Assembly: GCA_026770615.1 (NCBI GenBank)
Contig: MU632304.1
Span: 1 to 13,307, forward strand
Length of the DNA: 13,307 bases
Direction of reading: 5' to 3'
Origin: Pavlovales sp. CCMP2436
Lineage: Eukaryota; Haptophyta; Pavlovophyceae; Pavlovales
Shown here: positions 1 through 8,464 of the stretch, piece by piece
Position numbering within the stretch: position 1 is the stretch's first letter
How the letters are laid out: each line of letters starts with the position of its first letter
Notes under the pieces: generated by a model
Database searches by the model: none
What the model was told of the DNA's origin: nothing
The model's input: only the letters and a program-made list of their open reading frames with translations
Made by a program: the position numbers and the translations under genes

Positions 1-148
1 TCTGTGTGCGGCAGCGTGAGCGGCTGCTGCTCTGCGCGCGGCTGCGCCTGCGGCGGCGGCGTGCGCGGCTGCTCTGTGTGCGGCAGCGTGAGCGGCTGCT
101 GCTCTGCGCGCGGCTGCGCCTGCGGCGGCGACGGCGTGCGCGGCTGCT
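1..148. repeat. 72-bp coding tandem repeat, left copy
   Basis: Two units of 72 bp begin at 1 and 73; the second carries a 3-bp insertion (gac within the GCG run). The minus strand reads as a 24-residue Pro/Gln-rich unit. Bases 1-95 are identical to 13213-13307. Confidence 0.9.
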
Positions 149-266
149 CCACAGGCCTGACGAACCGCCCGAAGAGCATGCTCATGAGCCTGCGCGAGCG
201 CACGGCGCACGGCGGGGAGGGTGAGCGACGAGAGACGCTGTCGTCAGGCACGCGCACAGACAACAT
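1..266 (-). CDS. N-terminal part of a Pro/Gln-rich protein, cut by the left window edge
   Basis: The frame opens at ATG 266-264 (alternative in-frame ATGs at 185 and 179) and stays open to base 1. Residues after about 35 are Pro/Gln-rich and repeat a 24-residue unit (PLTLPHTEQPRTPPPQAQPR followed by AEQQ). The same unit in the same strand and frame forms the N-terminal side of the MULE transposase at the right edge, so this is either the N terminus of that very gene (if the ends join) or of a second copy. No domain is recognisable before the repeat; residues about 10-35 are Arg/Ser/Pro-rich. A strong donor-like CAG|GTATGT (about 268) and an AG near 190 leave open a short intron around the first ATG. 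It is divergent from the WD40-like gene at 325, with 58 bp between the starts. Function is unknown beyond its likely place at the head of a transposase. Confidence 0.4.
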   Translation of the reverse strand, partial: MLSVRVPDDSVSRRSPSPPCAVRSRRLMSMLFGRFVRPVEQPRTPSPPQAQPRAEQQPLTLPHTEQPRTPPPQAQPRAEQQPLTLPHT

Positions 267-324
267 ACCTGCGCCTCGAGGGAGAGCGAGTGATGACGGG
301 CGAGCCACCCCGAACGACTGAGGT

Positions 325-2142
325 ATGTCGAGCACGACGTCGCCAGCTGCGACTCGGTGCTAGTTGAGCTCTTATCCGGCACCGGGTGCTGGATTATTGG
401 ACCCGGCCGCCGTCCGCGTCCGCCAGAGCAGGCGCGCGCCGCCGCCACCGCCACCGCCGTTGGCGCCCGCACCGCTGAGCGTGCCGGTGCACGAGCTGGC
501 GCTGCTCGCGCTCGTGGCGCCGTCGCAGCTGGTGTCCGAGCGCGAGCTCGAGCGGCAGGCGCAGCAGCAGGCAGCCGGCGCGGGCGAGGCGGCGGCGCAG
601 CCGCCGCCGGCCGCCGCTGCCGCCGCATCGCGCGGCGGCGGCCTCTTCGGACGGCGGTCGCAGCGGCCGCAGAGCACCACCGTGCCCGCCGCCGACGCCG
701 CCGACGCCAAGCCGGCCGACACGCGCGCGCTGTGCGTGGCCTTCCACCCCTGCATCACGCTCGGCGGCGCGCAGCCCGCGCTGCTCGCCGGGCTCGGCTG
801 CGGGCTCGGCGTGAAACTCAACACGCCGGCCGTATAGTACGCGTGCGTCACGGCCAAGCCGCCCAGCCTGCCTTCCGCCCTGCGCGCGCCGAGCGGGGAG
901 GACGCGCGGCTGGGCGCGGAGGCGGCGTTCGTGTTCGCGGACGCGCGGCTGTCGGTATAGTACCTCTCGGGCGGCCACGCGGCGCCGCTCGTCTTCGTTG
1001 GCGTCGCGGGCTCCGCGCCCCCGGGGCCGGGCGGCGCGCCGACGCTCGTAACGCTCGACGTGGCGGGCGCGGTGCGGCTGTGGCCCTACGCGCGCGCGCA
1101 GCTCTCGAGCTTCGGCTGGCTCGGGCCTGGCCGCGGCGGCGCCTCTCTCGAGTTGAGCGAGAGCGAGGTGGGCCCCGCGCCCGGCGAAGTGCCCGAGGTC
1201 CTCTTCCCGCCCGCCGCCTTTGCCAGGCGCGCAGACGAGCGCAACAAACAGTTCCGCGCGCTTTCGCGCGCCTACGAATAGTCGTCTGCGCTCGCGCCGC
1301 TCGAGCTGGCGCAGCCGTGGCGCGAGTATCCCACGGCCGAGGGGGGCGTCGAGCAGGTCTTCGGCCGGCCCGAGCAAGTTCGCGCAAACGGCGAGGCGGA
1401 GTTCAGCACGATGTTGCGTGCGGCGGATGGCACCCTGCTGCGCCACTTGGTCGACGCCTACGCCATGGCCGAGCGCACCGCCAAGGTTGCCGACGCCGCG
1501 GGGACGTATGCGGGCCGCGAGCTGGCGGTGCTGCTCTACTTTGCGCCCACCGGCGCGTCGCCCTCGGCCTACGCCAAGCTCGCGCTGGTCAGCCTGGTGG
1601 CGGGCGTTCAGCCAACACCGCTGCGCGTGCACATCACGCTCTCACCCGCGACGAGCGAGGCGACGCCGCCGCCGGTGCTCGCGCTGGGCGGCGCGCTCGC
1701 GAGCACCGCGTCCGACTATGCCTACGTTATGCACGCAGGCGAGCTGCGCGTCTACTCACTCGCGTCGGCGCACCTCGTCAAGGGGCCGATCGCGCTCGGC
1801 CGCGACGGGCTCGTCCCCGACCGGCTCGCGCTCTCGCACGACCAATCGCGCGTGCTGGTCGCAAGCTCCACCGGCGCGCTGCCGCCGGCGCTGCTGCGCG
1901 GTGCCTTCTCGCCACCGCCGGACCCGGACGCGTCGGACACGTGAGCGCTTTGCCGATTCTCAGCCTCCGTGCGCGAAGGATCTTGGCGCTCGGTGGTCCT
2001 AGTGCACGCGCGACATAACGGCGTCGAGTGGCGCTTTGCACGCACGCCGCAGCTGCCCGCGACGCGGCACGTGGCGACACGCCTGGTCGTGCAGTCTATT
2101 GTCGACGAGCTTCTCGAGCTCATGGTCGAGGCGACACTATAA
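325..2142 (+). CDS. WD40-like protein, reading frame interrupted by four TAG and one TGA
   Basis: One frame runs from ATG 325 to TAA 2140-2142 (605 codons) without any frameshift. It contains TAG at 361, 835, 958 and 1279 and TGA at 1942. The N terminus is low complexity: Pro run (about codons 43-50), then an Ala/Gln-rich stretch (about 80-110). After that come beta-propeller-like pieces such as a FHP-containing strand near codon 138 and LVTLDVAGAVRLWPY near codon 240. The segment after the TGA still reads as ordinary protein (VEWRFARTPQLP, ending in a helical VDELLELMVEATL), so translation probably once continued to the TAA. A dynein-intermediate-chain-like or other WD protein is possible, but I cannot name it. 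Either a decayed gene or one in a genome where UAG is read as an amino acid. Its end lies 18 bp from the inverted-repeat unit at 2161. Confidence 0.5.
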
Positions 2143-2160
2143 TAGTTATATATCTAATTT

Positions 2161-2244
2161 TATATTTATGATAGGGATTCAAGCTGGCGTCTGAATGTTC
2201 TGAATGTTGTGCTGGTCTGAGCGCTGCGTCGCCCATTGCCTGCT
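2161..2244 (+). repeat. Left terminal inverted repeat
   Basis: Pairs with 5291-5374 in inverted orientation (80/84). The tip includes tgatagggattcaagctggc, which recurs in the opposite orientation at 5341, 5739 and 6229. Confidence 0.85.
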
Positions 2245-2265
2245 TTATATACATACACATACATG

Positions 2266-2301
2266 CACACACACACACACACACACACGTTTATATATTT
2301 T

Positions 2302-2354
<53 letters not shown>
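2266..2354. repeat. CA and TA dinucleotide microsatellites
   Basis: An AC run (2266-2288) is followed by an AT run (2304-2354) and a G7 tract. They sit just inside the left terminal repeat, between it and the GT47-like gene. Between about 2355 and 2590 I see no further gene or element; frames that run through these repeats are artefacts of the repeat. Confidence 0.9.
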
Positions 2355-2357
<3 letters not shown>

Positions 2358-2589
2358 GGGGATTCTGGCTGCTGGCAGTCTGTGACATATTTTCGTCGTC
2401 AGCTTGTGCCTTGTGGCCTTGAAGGTTGCACCGATTCGAGCAGTCGGGCAAACGTCGCCTTTGTAAAACTGGGGCTCTCTGCGAGTAACCAGGCGCAGGG
2501 GCGTGTGCTCAAAGAAGGTCCTAGACGCACGTCCGGGAGACCGTCTTACAGGGACAGACGCCCTAAGATATCCTTTCTCTTTTCTAGTT

Positions 2590-3688
2590 TCCATCGGCGT
2601 CATGAGCGTGCCGTCGTCCGCGTACCGCGTGCACAGCGCCTCGTCATCCGACGCGTTCCGTAGGCGGGCCTCGACGATCCTCTGTGCATCTCGGAGCATC
2701 GTGTCGAAGCACGTAGCGAACGTGTCGAAGTACCGATCGTAAAGCGCGCACGCGCGCGCGCATCCGCGCTATCACCTCATTGTCGGTCGGCAGTCGCCTG
2801 ACGAGCTCGAAGGGATCGAGCGCTAGCGACTCGGGCAGCACGATCGCCGCCTCGCTCCAGTCGATGATGTGGTCAAAGGGCAGCGGCCATCCGTCGACGA
2901 GTATGACTGGGATGGCGCAAGCGCAAATCGTCTCAGTGAACCTGCAGGTTCAACTTTGGGTAAGAGCCAGGTTGTACACACACAAAAAACAAAAAAAGTC
3001 GTACGATAGGTTGTACACACCGATAGCTCCAGCGCATATGGCCGCGCAGCACGAGCCCAAAATCCGTCGAGAGCAGATCGGCGAAGTTGGAGCGATCGGT
3101 TTCATTAATCGTTTTCATCTGCTTTGATGGATTGAACCGAATCTCGACGCGGTTTGCTTTGAGCACGTCGCGGACCGTTTCGCTGGACGTTTTGCAGAGG
3201 GTGCTGTTGTTGGTCGGCGAGCAGAGAGTGCCGTTGGGCTCTCCATCCACGCGTTGGCCTGACACCGCCACGGCGAGCGCTTGCATCAGGTCGAAGCGTG
3301 GCGCGAGAGGGATGCGGCTGTTTCCGCCGTACGCACGACGTGGCGATCCAATGAATGTGAGGAAGTATTTGGCCGGTGCAATCGGCGCGTTTGGCACGCG
3401 TGTTCTTGCGAATCCCTCGACGGGGAAAACGACTCCAGGCACACTTCGCGACCGCTTTATCCACAGCTGATCAAACTCGTTCAAATCGTAGCCGATGTAC
3501 AATATGTCGTCGCGCGTCTATAGCAGCCGGTGCGTTTCCCACGGTCGAAACGCGTCGACCGTGGCAATTCCAACGCTATTTAAATTCGCCTATGAAACGG
3601 CAAAGCGTCCCCCTCGCGTGACACTCTCTGATCGAGAGGCGGTTAAAATAAAAACATGTGTGCCTGTATTAAACACGGTCGTAAAACG
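2590..3688 (-). pseudogene. Exostosin-like (GT47) glycosyltransferase, two exons, broken
   Basis: Exostosin-family enzymes transfer sugars in the secretory pathway. Exon 1 (3688-3021) holds KYFLTFIGSPRR and VEIRFNP; exon 2 (from 2941) holds the family hallmark AIPVILVDGWPLPFDHIIDW followed by a helical PESLALDPFELVRRL and YDRYFDTF. A 79-bp intron (3020-2942, GTGTGT...CAG) joins TAT CG to G TTC, giving YRFTETI, the usual R-F/R-E step before the IPVI motif. Damage: in-frame TAG at 3590-3592 and 3518-3520, and a frameshift in the GC run at about 2745-2765, just before YDRYF. No ATG is found at the 5' end (frame closed by TAA at 3691), so the N-terminal exon is probably missing. The 3' end is uncertain, as the frame stays open into microsatellites. 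It lies about 100 bp from, and divergent to, the Sel1-MYND gene. Confidence 0.7.
2942..3020 (-). other. Spliceosomal intron of the GT47-like gene
   Basis: A GT-AG intron of 79 bp with a T-rich interior. Removing it restores the exostosin motif in frame. The 13-bp sequence carrying the donor (3008-3020) occurs a second time inside the intron at 2969-2981, so a decoy donor lies 39 bp downstream. Confidence 0.7.
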
Positions 3689-3785
3689 TTAAACACCCGC
3701 CTCTCACCCGCGTTCGCCTCGCCGGCTCTCTCGGCATGCTCTTGCCGATGGAGTCACACGCAGTGCCCGCATACACAGATTCGAG

Positions 3786-4965
3786 ATGGCCGCGCTCCGC
3801 CGACGGATCGACCAGGGGGAAGCAGAGGCGCAGAACGAACTCGGGTGCTACTATACGGGAGTTGGCGAAGAACAAGAGTGGCTGCCCGTCTTTTCCGTCT
3901 CGCCGCCGACCAGGGCCACTTGGACGCGCTTCACAACCTCGGGGTGAGCTTCCACGAGGGTAGAGGCGAGGCGCAGGATCAAGTTGCGGCCGTGCGCCTC
4001 TTTCGTCGGGCGGCTCTTTCGTCGGGCGGCCAAGGAGGGGAACGCGCGCGCGCAAACGAGTTTAGCAGGATGCTTCGAGTATGGGCGGGGCGTGCCGCAA
4101 GATGACGACGAGGCTGCACGCCTCTATCGCCTCGCTGCCGACCAGCGCGTTGCTTCAGCCCAGTTCAACTACGGGCTGTGTCTCAGCTTTGGAAGAGGCG
4201 TCAAACAAGACGACAACGCGGCTGCTCGCTGGTTCCGTAAAGCGGCCGATCAGGGCGATGCGGAAGCGCAGAACGGCCTCGCGCATTCCTACCATTTTGG
4301 GAGGGGGGTGCCACAAGACAAAAATGCGGCTATTTGCTAGTGGCGCCTTGCGGCCGATCAGGGCCTAGCTGACGCGCAGAAATGTATCGGGTTCAACTAC
4401 CTCATCGGAAGGGGCGTGCCGCACAGTGCCACTGAGGCTGCTCGCTGGTGGCGCCTCGCAGCCGATCAGTCAGGGCTCAGTGGATGCCCAGCAAAACCTC
4501 GCTATTTGCTACAATTTGGGCCAGGGGCTGCTGCGGGACGACAACGAGGCTGCTCGCCTCTTTCGCCTCGTAGCCGAGCAGAGCCAGGCGGCAAGCCAAG
4601 TGAGGCTGGCCAAGATTCTCTTCACATGGGAGACCGTTGCGGGCAGCGTGCTGCCTGCCGCGCCGGGGGAGGCCGCCCGATTTCTTGCGCAGGCGGCGCA
4701 GTAGACGGAAGATGAGGAGGACCGTCTCGAGGCGCTCGCTCTGCTCAGCGCGCACGCGTACGAGCCCGAAGTGGCCAAGGCGTGCTGCATCGGCTGCGGG
4801 CAGACGCGGAAGCTCAGTACGTTCTCCAAGTGTTTGACGGCCAGGTTCTGCGGCGCCGAGTGCATCCGGCGCATGTGGCCGGTGCACAAGTAGAGCTGCC
4901 GAACCTTCGCCGCGGCCTACCAGGCTGCCGTGGACGACGTTGCGGACAGTAGCAAGGACGAGTAG
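3786..4965 (+). pseudogene. Sel1-repeat protein with C-terminal MYND finger, broken
   Basis: Sel1 repeats are TPR-like helical hairpins used as protein scaffolds; MYND fingers bind proteins. About eight Sel1 units can be followed, with cores such as AARLYRLAADQ and FEYGRGVPQDD, from ATG 3786 to about 4640. A MYND finger follows (about 4795-4899: CIGC, KCLTARFC, ECIRRMWPVHK, then C). The frame breaks at about 3870, at 3998-4029 (16-bp tandem duplication) and at 4466-4473 (4-bp tcag duplication). In-frame TAG codons stand at 4338, 4702 and 4891. The one at 4338 takes the Trp/Leu position of the repeat (the next repeat reads RWWRLAADQ, here C-TAG-WRLAADQ). The one at 4891 falls inside HKxxC of the MYND finger. 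The reading ends at TAG 4963, or at TAA 4984 if TAG is read. Probably carried with the GT47-like gene as one piece. Confidence 0.75.
3998..4029 (+). repeat. 16-bp tandem duplication causing a frameshift
   Basis: ctctttcgtcgggcgg occurs twice in a row (3998-4013, 4014-4029). Reading with one copy restores RLFRRAAKEGNARAQ, a normal Sel1 repeat. Confidence 0.9.
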
Positions 4966-5290
4966 ATAGCACTACTACGTGTGTAAATATCTATAAAAAC
5001 GTCCCCTTCCTTATAATTATATGATCGATCCCTTATAAATATATTATCGATCATTTATATGTATGTCAGGCCTAAGTTCGTGCGTTTTTTGAAAATTTAT
5101 ACATTATTAATAATAATAATAATACCGTACGAATAATCCACTGATCAATGCAGACGTACATCCACACTGACCGTATTTATTTATTTACACATGTAGATCA
5201 TCTCCCTTAACGCCCTTGCCCGGGCACACTACCGGAGATCCATCGGCACGCGCGGTGGCGCCCAAGCCAGCGCAGCCGACTAAGGCACGC
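4966..5290. other. AT-rich spacer, no gene seen
   Basis: Spacer between the Sel1-MYND gene and the right terminal repeat. It contains an AAT trinucleotide run near 5105-5123 and duplicated ATCGAT-containing AT-rich pieces around 5020-5060. No frame with protein-like character was found. Confidence 0.6.
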
Positions 5291-5374
5291 AGCAGGCAAT
5301 GGGCGAAGCAGCGCTCAGACCAGCACAACCTTCAGACCAGTCAGACGCCAGCTTGAATCCCTATCATAAATATA
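5291..5374 (-). repeat. Right terminal inverted repeat
   Basis: Reverse complement of 2161-2244 (80/84). Its outer tip, 5341-5366, is repeated downstream in the same orientation at 5739-5764 and 6229-6254. Confidence 0.85.
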
Positions 5375-5858
5375 TTCTACCTTCAGCAAGCCCCTCTCCC
5401 TCCCCCCATCCCCCTTACCCACGCACGCACACACAACCGCCCTGCGAGATGCAATGGTGAGTACTGCAGTCGACTATTTATTTATTTAATACCATATTAT
5501 TATTATTATTTATTATTTATAATATATGTTACATATTACATTAACCCCCCCCTCCTAACACACACACACCACACACACGCACAGCTGCCATGCGAGACGT
5601 GATGGACGGCGCTGTATTCGTCTAACTATTTATGTATTATTATTATGTATTATATATGTTGCCCACTTCTATCCTGCTCCCCACTTCGGCGTAGCGCGTC
5701 GGAGCCTGCGTCGGAGCGCTAAGATAGTTCTCAGACAGTCAGCCGCCAGCCTGAATCCCTATCAGTAATATATGTTACACATTACAGTACCACCCCCCCC
5801 CAACAGCCGCTTACAAATTACATATAACCCCTCCCCTCTCCCCCCCTCTCCCCACAGC
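5375..5858. repeat. Tandem exon-like and C-rich modules
   Basis: Three related pieces, each preceded by a C- or CA-rich tract and most with splice-like edges, follow one another. Near 5436-5453 one codes ALRDAM and meets GTGAGT. Near 5582-5622 one codes AMRDVMDGAVFV then a stop. At 5859-5956 one codes ALRDAMEGAVLEAALKLSY. The C-rich tracts (about 5530-5570 and 5785-5855) are themselves similar and preceded by alike TATGTTACA motifs. This looks like partial duplication of an intron-exon boundary. Confidence 0.5.
5739..5764 (+). repeat. Extra copy of the inverted-repeat tip
   Basis: tcagccgccagcctgaatcc followed by ctatca differs from the right-end tip at 5341-5366 at two positions. Similarity extends weakly leftwards to about 5715 (gcgct and tcagac motifs), so it is more than a chance match. 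Confidence 0.7.
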
Positions 5859-5956
5859 TGCTCTGCGAGACGCGATGGAGGGCGCTGTACTTGAAGCCGC
5901 GTTAAAACTTTCATACGCGTCCGCGTGCGAGAAACTGCTTGCTGATATCATAAAGG
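5859..5956 (+). CDS. Putative internal exon of an unrecognised + strand gene
   Basis: A C/T-rich tract ending in CACAG precedes the open stretch, and CAAAG... AAAG|GTAAGC-like donor sequence follows it. The frame codes an amphipathic helix-rich piece (ALRDAMEGAVLEAALKLSY, then ASACEKLLADIIK). I do not recognise a family. Codon composition is more balanced than in the GC-rich genes. Two decayed relatives lie upstream, near 5436 and 5582. Which other exons it would join is not clear. Confidence 0.35.
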
Positions 5957-6030
5957 TAAGCCATACATCCACCCTCTATTTCCTATATTATAACATATCA
6001 TTTCATAATAAAAATATTAAATATCATCTA

Positions 6031-6090
6031 ATCAAATTGTCACCCCTCTCATCAAATTGTCATCCCTCTCATCAAATTATCATCTAATCA
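6031..6090 (+). repeat. 20-bp tandem repeat, three copies
   Basis: Units start at 6031, 6051 and 6071 (atcaaattgtcacccctctc and variants). They lie in the AT-rich spacer after the putative exon; the rest of 5957-6371 shows no gene apart from the tip repeat at 6229. Confidence 0.9.
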
Positions 6091-6228
6091 AAAGCGCAAA
6101 CACTCTGCACTCACATCCAGTACCACTTCCTAGAAACACAAACAAAGAATAAAGAATGAAGAAAATAAAGAAATGGTAAGATACAAGAGGGGGGTACGTA
6201 CATTACTACATGACACAAGATAAGACGG

Positions 6229-6254
6229 TCAGACGCCAGCTTGAATTCCTATCA
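6229..6254 (+). repeat. Extra copy of the inverted-repeat tip
   Basis: tcagacgccagcttgaattc followed by ctatca has one mismatch to 5341-5366. It has the orientation of a right end, with the outer tip pointing toward the MULE gene. Confidence 0.75.
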
Positions 6255-6371
6255 GGTATATAGATTAATATAAAAAAATACACTTAAGTTAAGAGCAAAT
6301 ACACAAGTTACCTTCAAGATTTCAGATTGCAATTTCGCTCTAATCAATTTCAAACATTGAAATCAATAAAT

Positions 6372-6945
6372 ATGGATTTGGCAGACGGCCTTGGGGGCGT
6401 CACGGAGCAACAGGTATCTCGCTCTCGGCGCCGCGCGTGGACGCGAGAACGTCCAGCAGACCCTCTTTACCAGGGCCCTCGTCCCCCACCCCCTGCTTGC
6501 CTCACGGATGCCCTCCCCTCCCCCTAAGCGCAGACGCGGGCCGTTTCACCCTCTCACGATGGGCCCCATTCCCCAGCAGACCATGCCCGCGGGCCCGCGC
6601 AATATCATGCATAACCTTGGTCTCCCTCCCCTCGCAAGCCCCTCAGTAGACCCAGCCGACGCCATCAGGCAGGCACGGCCACCGCCCTTGGTAGGCCAGC
6701 AGCTAGACGCTCACCCGTTTCAACCCTTCGACAGCATCACGCCTTCAAATGTGCTCGGCCTAGGAACCACATCTTTATGCTCAGTGAAGTATATCCCGCA
6801 GGCTCAGCAGGAGTTGCTCGCCATCGCCGTCGTTGACTGCATCGAGCAGATCGAGAACTCGCGTACAACCCTCGCGCTCGGCCCATCTGCGGTGCACCAC
6901 GCCGTCGGGCACGCGCTGGATCTGCAAATGGAACCACAGCCGTAG
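6372..6945 (+). CDS. Pro-rich protein with basic NLS-like motif, function unknown
   Basis: ATG 6372 opens a short frame (MDLADGLGGVTEQQ) that meets CAG|GTATCT. The neighbouring frame (codons from about 6457) then reads SRMPSPPPKRRRGPFHPLT and PADAIRQARPPPLVGQQL to TAG 6943-6945. A 43-bp intron (6414-6456, GTATCT...TCCAG) would join the two in frame. PPPKRRR resembles a nuclear localisation signal and the rest is Pro-rich and disordered. From about 6781 on, the frame is antisense to the last exon of the MULE transposase, so its true 3' end probably lies earlier or the gene was cut when the MULE inserted. No family recognised. Confidence 0.35.
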
Positions 6946-7184
6946 CATGTGCACGCACGGAAGCCCGAAGTGCGCTAGCCCCTGGCACGTGCAGGTGTCC
7001 ACGGAGACAATGTGCCTCGTGTACTTGTCCTCCAGCGAGGTTTCGAGGCCAACATCGAGGCAAACGAGCTCAGCCAGCGTGATGCTCTCCGTCTCATCGG
7101 CATCGTTGCTCCCCGAACCGGCAGAGTAGAACACGTAGTGGTACTCGCGGGTGCCGGGCTCTGGCTGGCACTCGAAGAGGTAGC
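6781..7184 (-). CDS. MULE transposase last exon with SWIM zinc finger
   Basis: Acceptor CCGTCAG (7186-7185) precedes GYLFECQPEPGTREYHYVFY. The SWIM motif CTCQGLAHFGLPCVH (C-x-C-x9-C-x-H) follows the HIVSVD strand, as in MULE and FAR1 proteins, where it helps bind DNA. The reading ends in LLLSLRDILH-TGA. This is short after the SWIM finger, which is normal for the family. Codon phase is 1 at the acceptor. Confidence 0.75.
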
Positions 7185-7762
7185 CTGACGGGTATTATTA
7201 GTTTTTTAAGTTTTTTTTAATGATTGTAATCTAAATTAGCATAGTAGTTATAATCTCATTGCAATTATTATGTTGATCTTTTCATGATTATCAGTATCAG
7301 TATGCTTTTTAAAATCATTTAAAAAAAATCGTTCTGTAGCTCTTCTTATACTTTTAACAATTCTTTATAGTTCTCATAGATAACTATCATGAGCACTGTG
7401 GTTGTGGTGGTTCTGGGTTTGATTAAGTCGCGCATCCCCGTGTCCTTAATATTAATAATACAATTTTTGTGATTAAAACCGTAATAAAAGTAGATTATAA
7501 GCATAAGCATATAGCATATAGCATAAGCATAGTGCAGGGACGGGTGTTAGAGTAGCAAGACTGTGCGCACCAGACGCCGCCCCGCCGTCCGCAGCAGCTG
7601 GCGGCGCCCGCGCCGAGTCGAGCTGTCTCGCGCACCTAATGTGACATAGGGCAGGGATGGGTGTTAGTGATGAGACTGCGCGCACTAGACGCGCCCCGTA
7701 GCACGGCCGCACGGCCGCACGGCCGCAGCAGATGCGCTATCGTGGGCTTGCAGCTTGCGCAC
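7185..7762 (-). other. Probable intron with local duplications
   Basis: AT-rich stretch between the helical part and the SWIM exon. Near its donor side lies a 42-44-bp direct repeat (7534-7577 and 7651-7692, spacing 117 bp), a triple acggccgc repeat (about 7702-7728) and AGCATA repeats (7498-7530). The best donor by sequence is CAG|GTGCGC at 7763/7762, but its phase does not fit the acceptor at 7185. The junction is unresolved, or the copy has another indel. Confidence 0.4.
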
Positions 7763-8092
7763 CTGCCGGGCGGGCAGCCACGCGCGCATGCCGAGGCCGC
7801 GGGTGAGGGCGCAGCTGGTGGCCGCGACGCATTCGCTTCGACGGAGTACGAGAGTAGGCGCGAGGTGGTGGCTGCGACCAACTCGAGCCCCTTCGCTGAG
7901 ACGCCGACGCGCGCCTTCATGTCCGCGATGATCGGCGGTAGCGCAGTGCGCACGCGGTTCTGGGAGCGTTGGTCGAGCACGTTCTGGAGCTCTGCCTTCG
8001 CGTTCGCCTCCCTCTCGAGCTTCATCACCGAGGGCAGCAGCTGCATCATGCGCATCTTGCCGTGCACGAGACTGGTGAAAGGGTTTTGAGGA
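7763..8092 (-). CDS. MULE transposase exon, helical part after the core
   Basis: After acceptor CTCGCAG (8094-8093) the reading passes from VLK into FTSLVHGKMRMMQLLPSVMK, then LEREANAKAELQNVLDQR and SYSVEA, as in the region between the ES(I)NS motif and the SWIM finger of MULE proteins. From the donor at 8186 the phase is off by one base between VLK and NPFTSLV, suggesting a 1-bp deletion near 8085. The 3' limit is not certain, since the last convincing residues are near 7840. Confidence 0.5.
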
Positions 8093-8185
8093 CTGCGAGC
8101 AAAGTGCGAGGTAGATGCAATGAGTGTGTGGCGAAGAAATCGGATGTTCGCGCGGGCAAGGGTGCGCGGCAGCGTGGATATATAC

Positions 8186-8464
8186 CGGAGTTGATGCTCT
8201 CGGAACGACCAGTTGAGTCCACACCGAAGGTGAAGCGAGAGTGCGTGTGGCGCGCGCAGAACTGCCGCCGCCTGCCCCAGAGGGTGCCCCAGTTCTCGTC
8301 ATCCTGCCCCGGCTTCCCGAGCCAGGCGAGGATCGCAGCGATGGGGCCGGAGGCGAGGTCGTTGGTGCGCAACTCCTCAATCAGATCGCGCAGCTCCTCG
8401 AATTTCGCAGCAAGGTTGGAGATGCTCTGGATGTCCGAGCGCTTGGCCATCCGCCAGGTCTTCC
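8186..8464 (-). CDS. MULE transposase exon with ESINS motif
   Basis: Acceptor GACCGCAG (8466-8465) completes an AGG codon begun at 9265, giving FISRKTWRMAKRSD. Then come a helical piece with FEELRDLIEELR, IAAILAWLGK and FTFGVDSTGRSESINSG, matching the F..G..T..R.ES.NS segment that follows the DDE core in MULE/FAR1 proteins. The donor is CCG|GTATAT (8186/8185), with a 93-bp intron to 8093. Confidence 0.7.

Larger units (their letters stand above)
2161..5374. mobile_element. 3.2-kb unit with 84-bp terminal inverted repeats carrying two host-type genes
   Basis: Bases 2161-2244 are the reverse complement of 5291-5374 with 80 of 84 positions matching. Inside lie a GT47-like gene (-) and a Sel1-MYND gene (+), divergent from each other, plus microsatellites. 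No transposase is visible inside, so the unit would be non-autonomous and resembles gene-carrying Pack-type transposons. Possible 9-bp target duplication: 2152-2160 against 5375-5383, only 6 of 9 bases matching, so weak. The family is not proven; a MULE transposase lies next to it, but shared termini have not been shown. Confidence 0.65.

Noticed and set aside
1941..1963. A 23-bp intron (GTGAGC...TTCTCAG) to explain the TGA at 1942
   Set aside because: Removing it shifts into a poor Arg-rich frame, while direct reading past the TGA keeps a protein-like frame to TAA 2140.
357..2018. Long frames on both strands across 357-2018 (for example 357-2018 +, 394-1632 -, 1220-2002 +)
   Set aside because: They are Arg/Ala-rich by-products of GC-rich codons. 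The frame from 325 has the balanced composition and WD40-like strands, despite its TAG codons.
2204..2451. Frames rich in Tyr-Ile and Thr-His through 2260-2354
   Set aside because: Translations of the AC and AT microsatellites only.
4338..4893. TAG as pyrrolysine or selenocysteine-like recoding
   Set aside because: These are eukaryotic nuclear genes with spliceosomal introns, and the sites have no shared downstream structure; a general codon change or decay is more plausible.
2152..5383. A 9-bp target duplication next to the 84-bp inverted repeats
   Set aside because: Only 6 of 9 bases agree in AT-rich sequence; not safe enough to claim.
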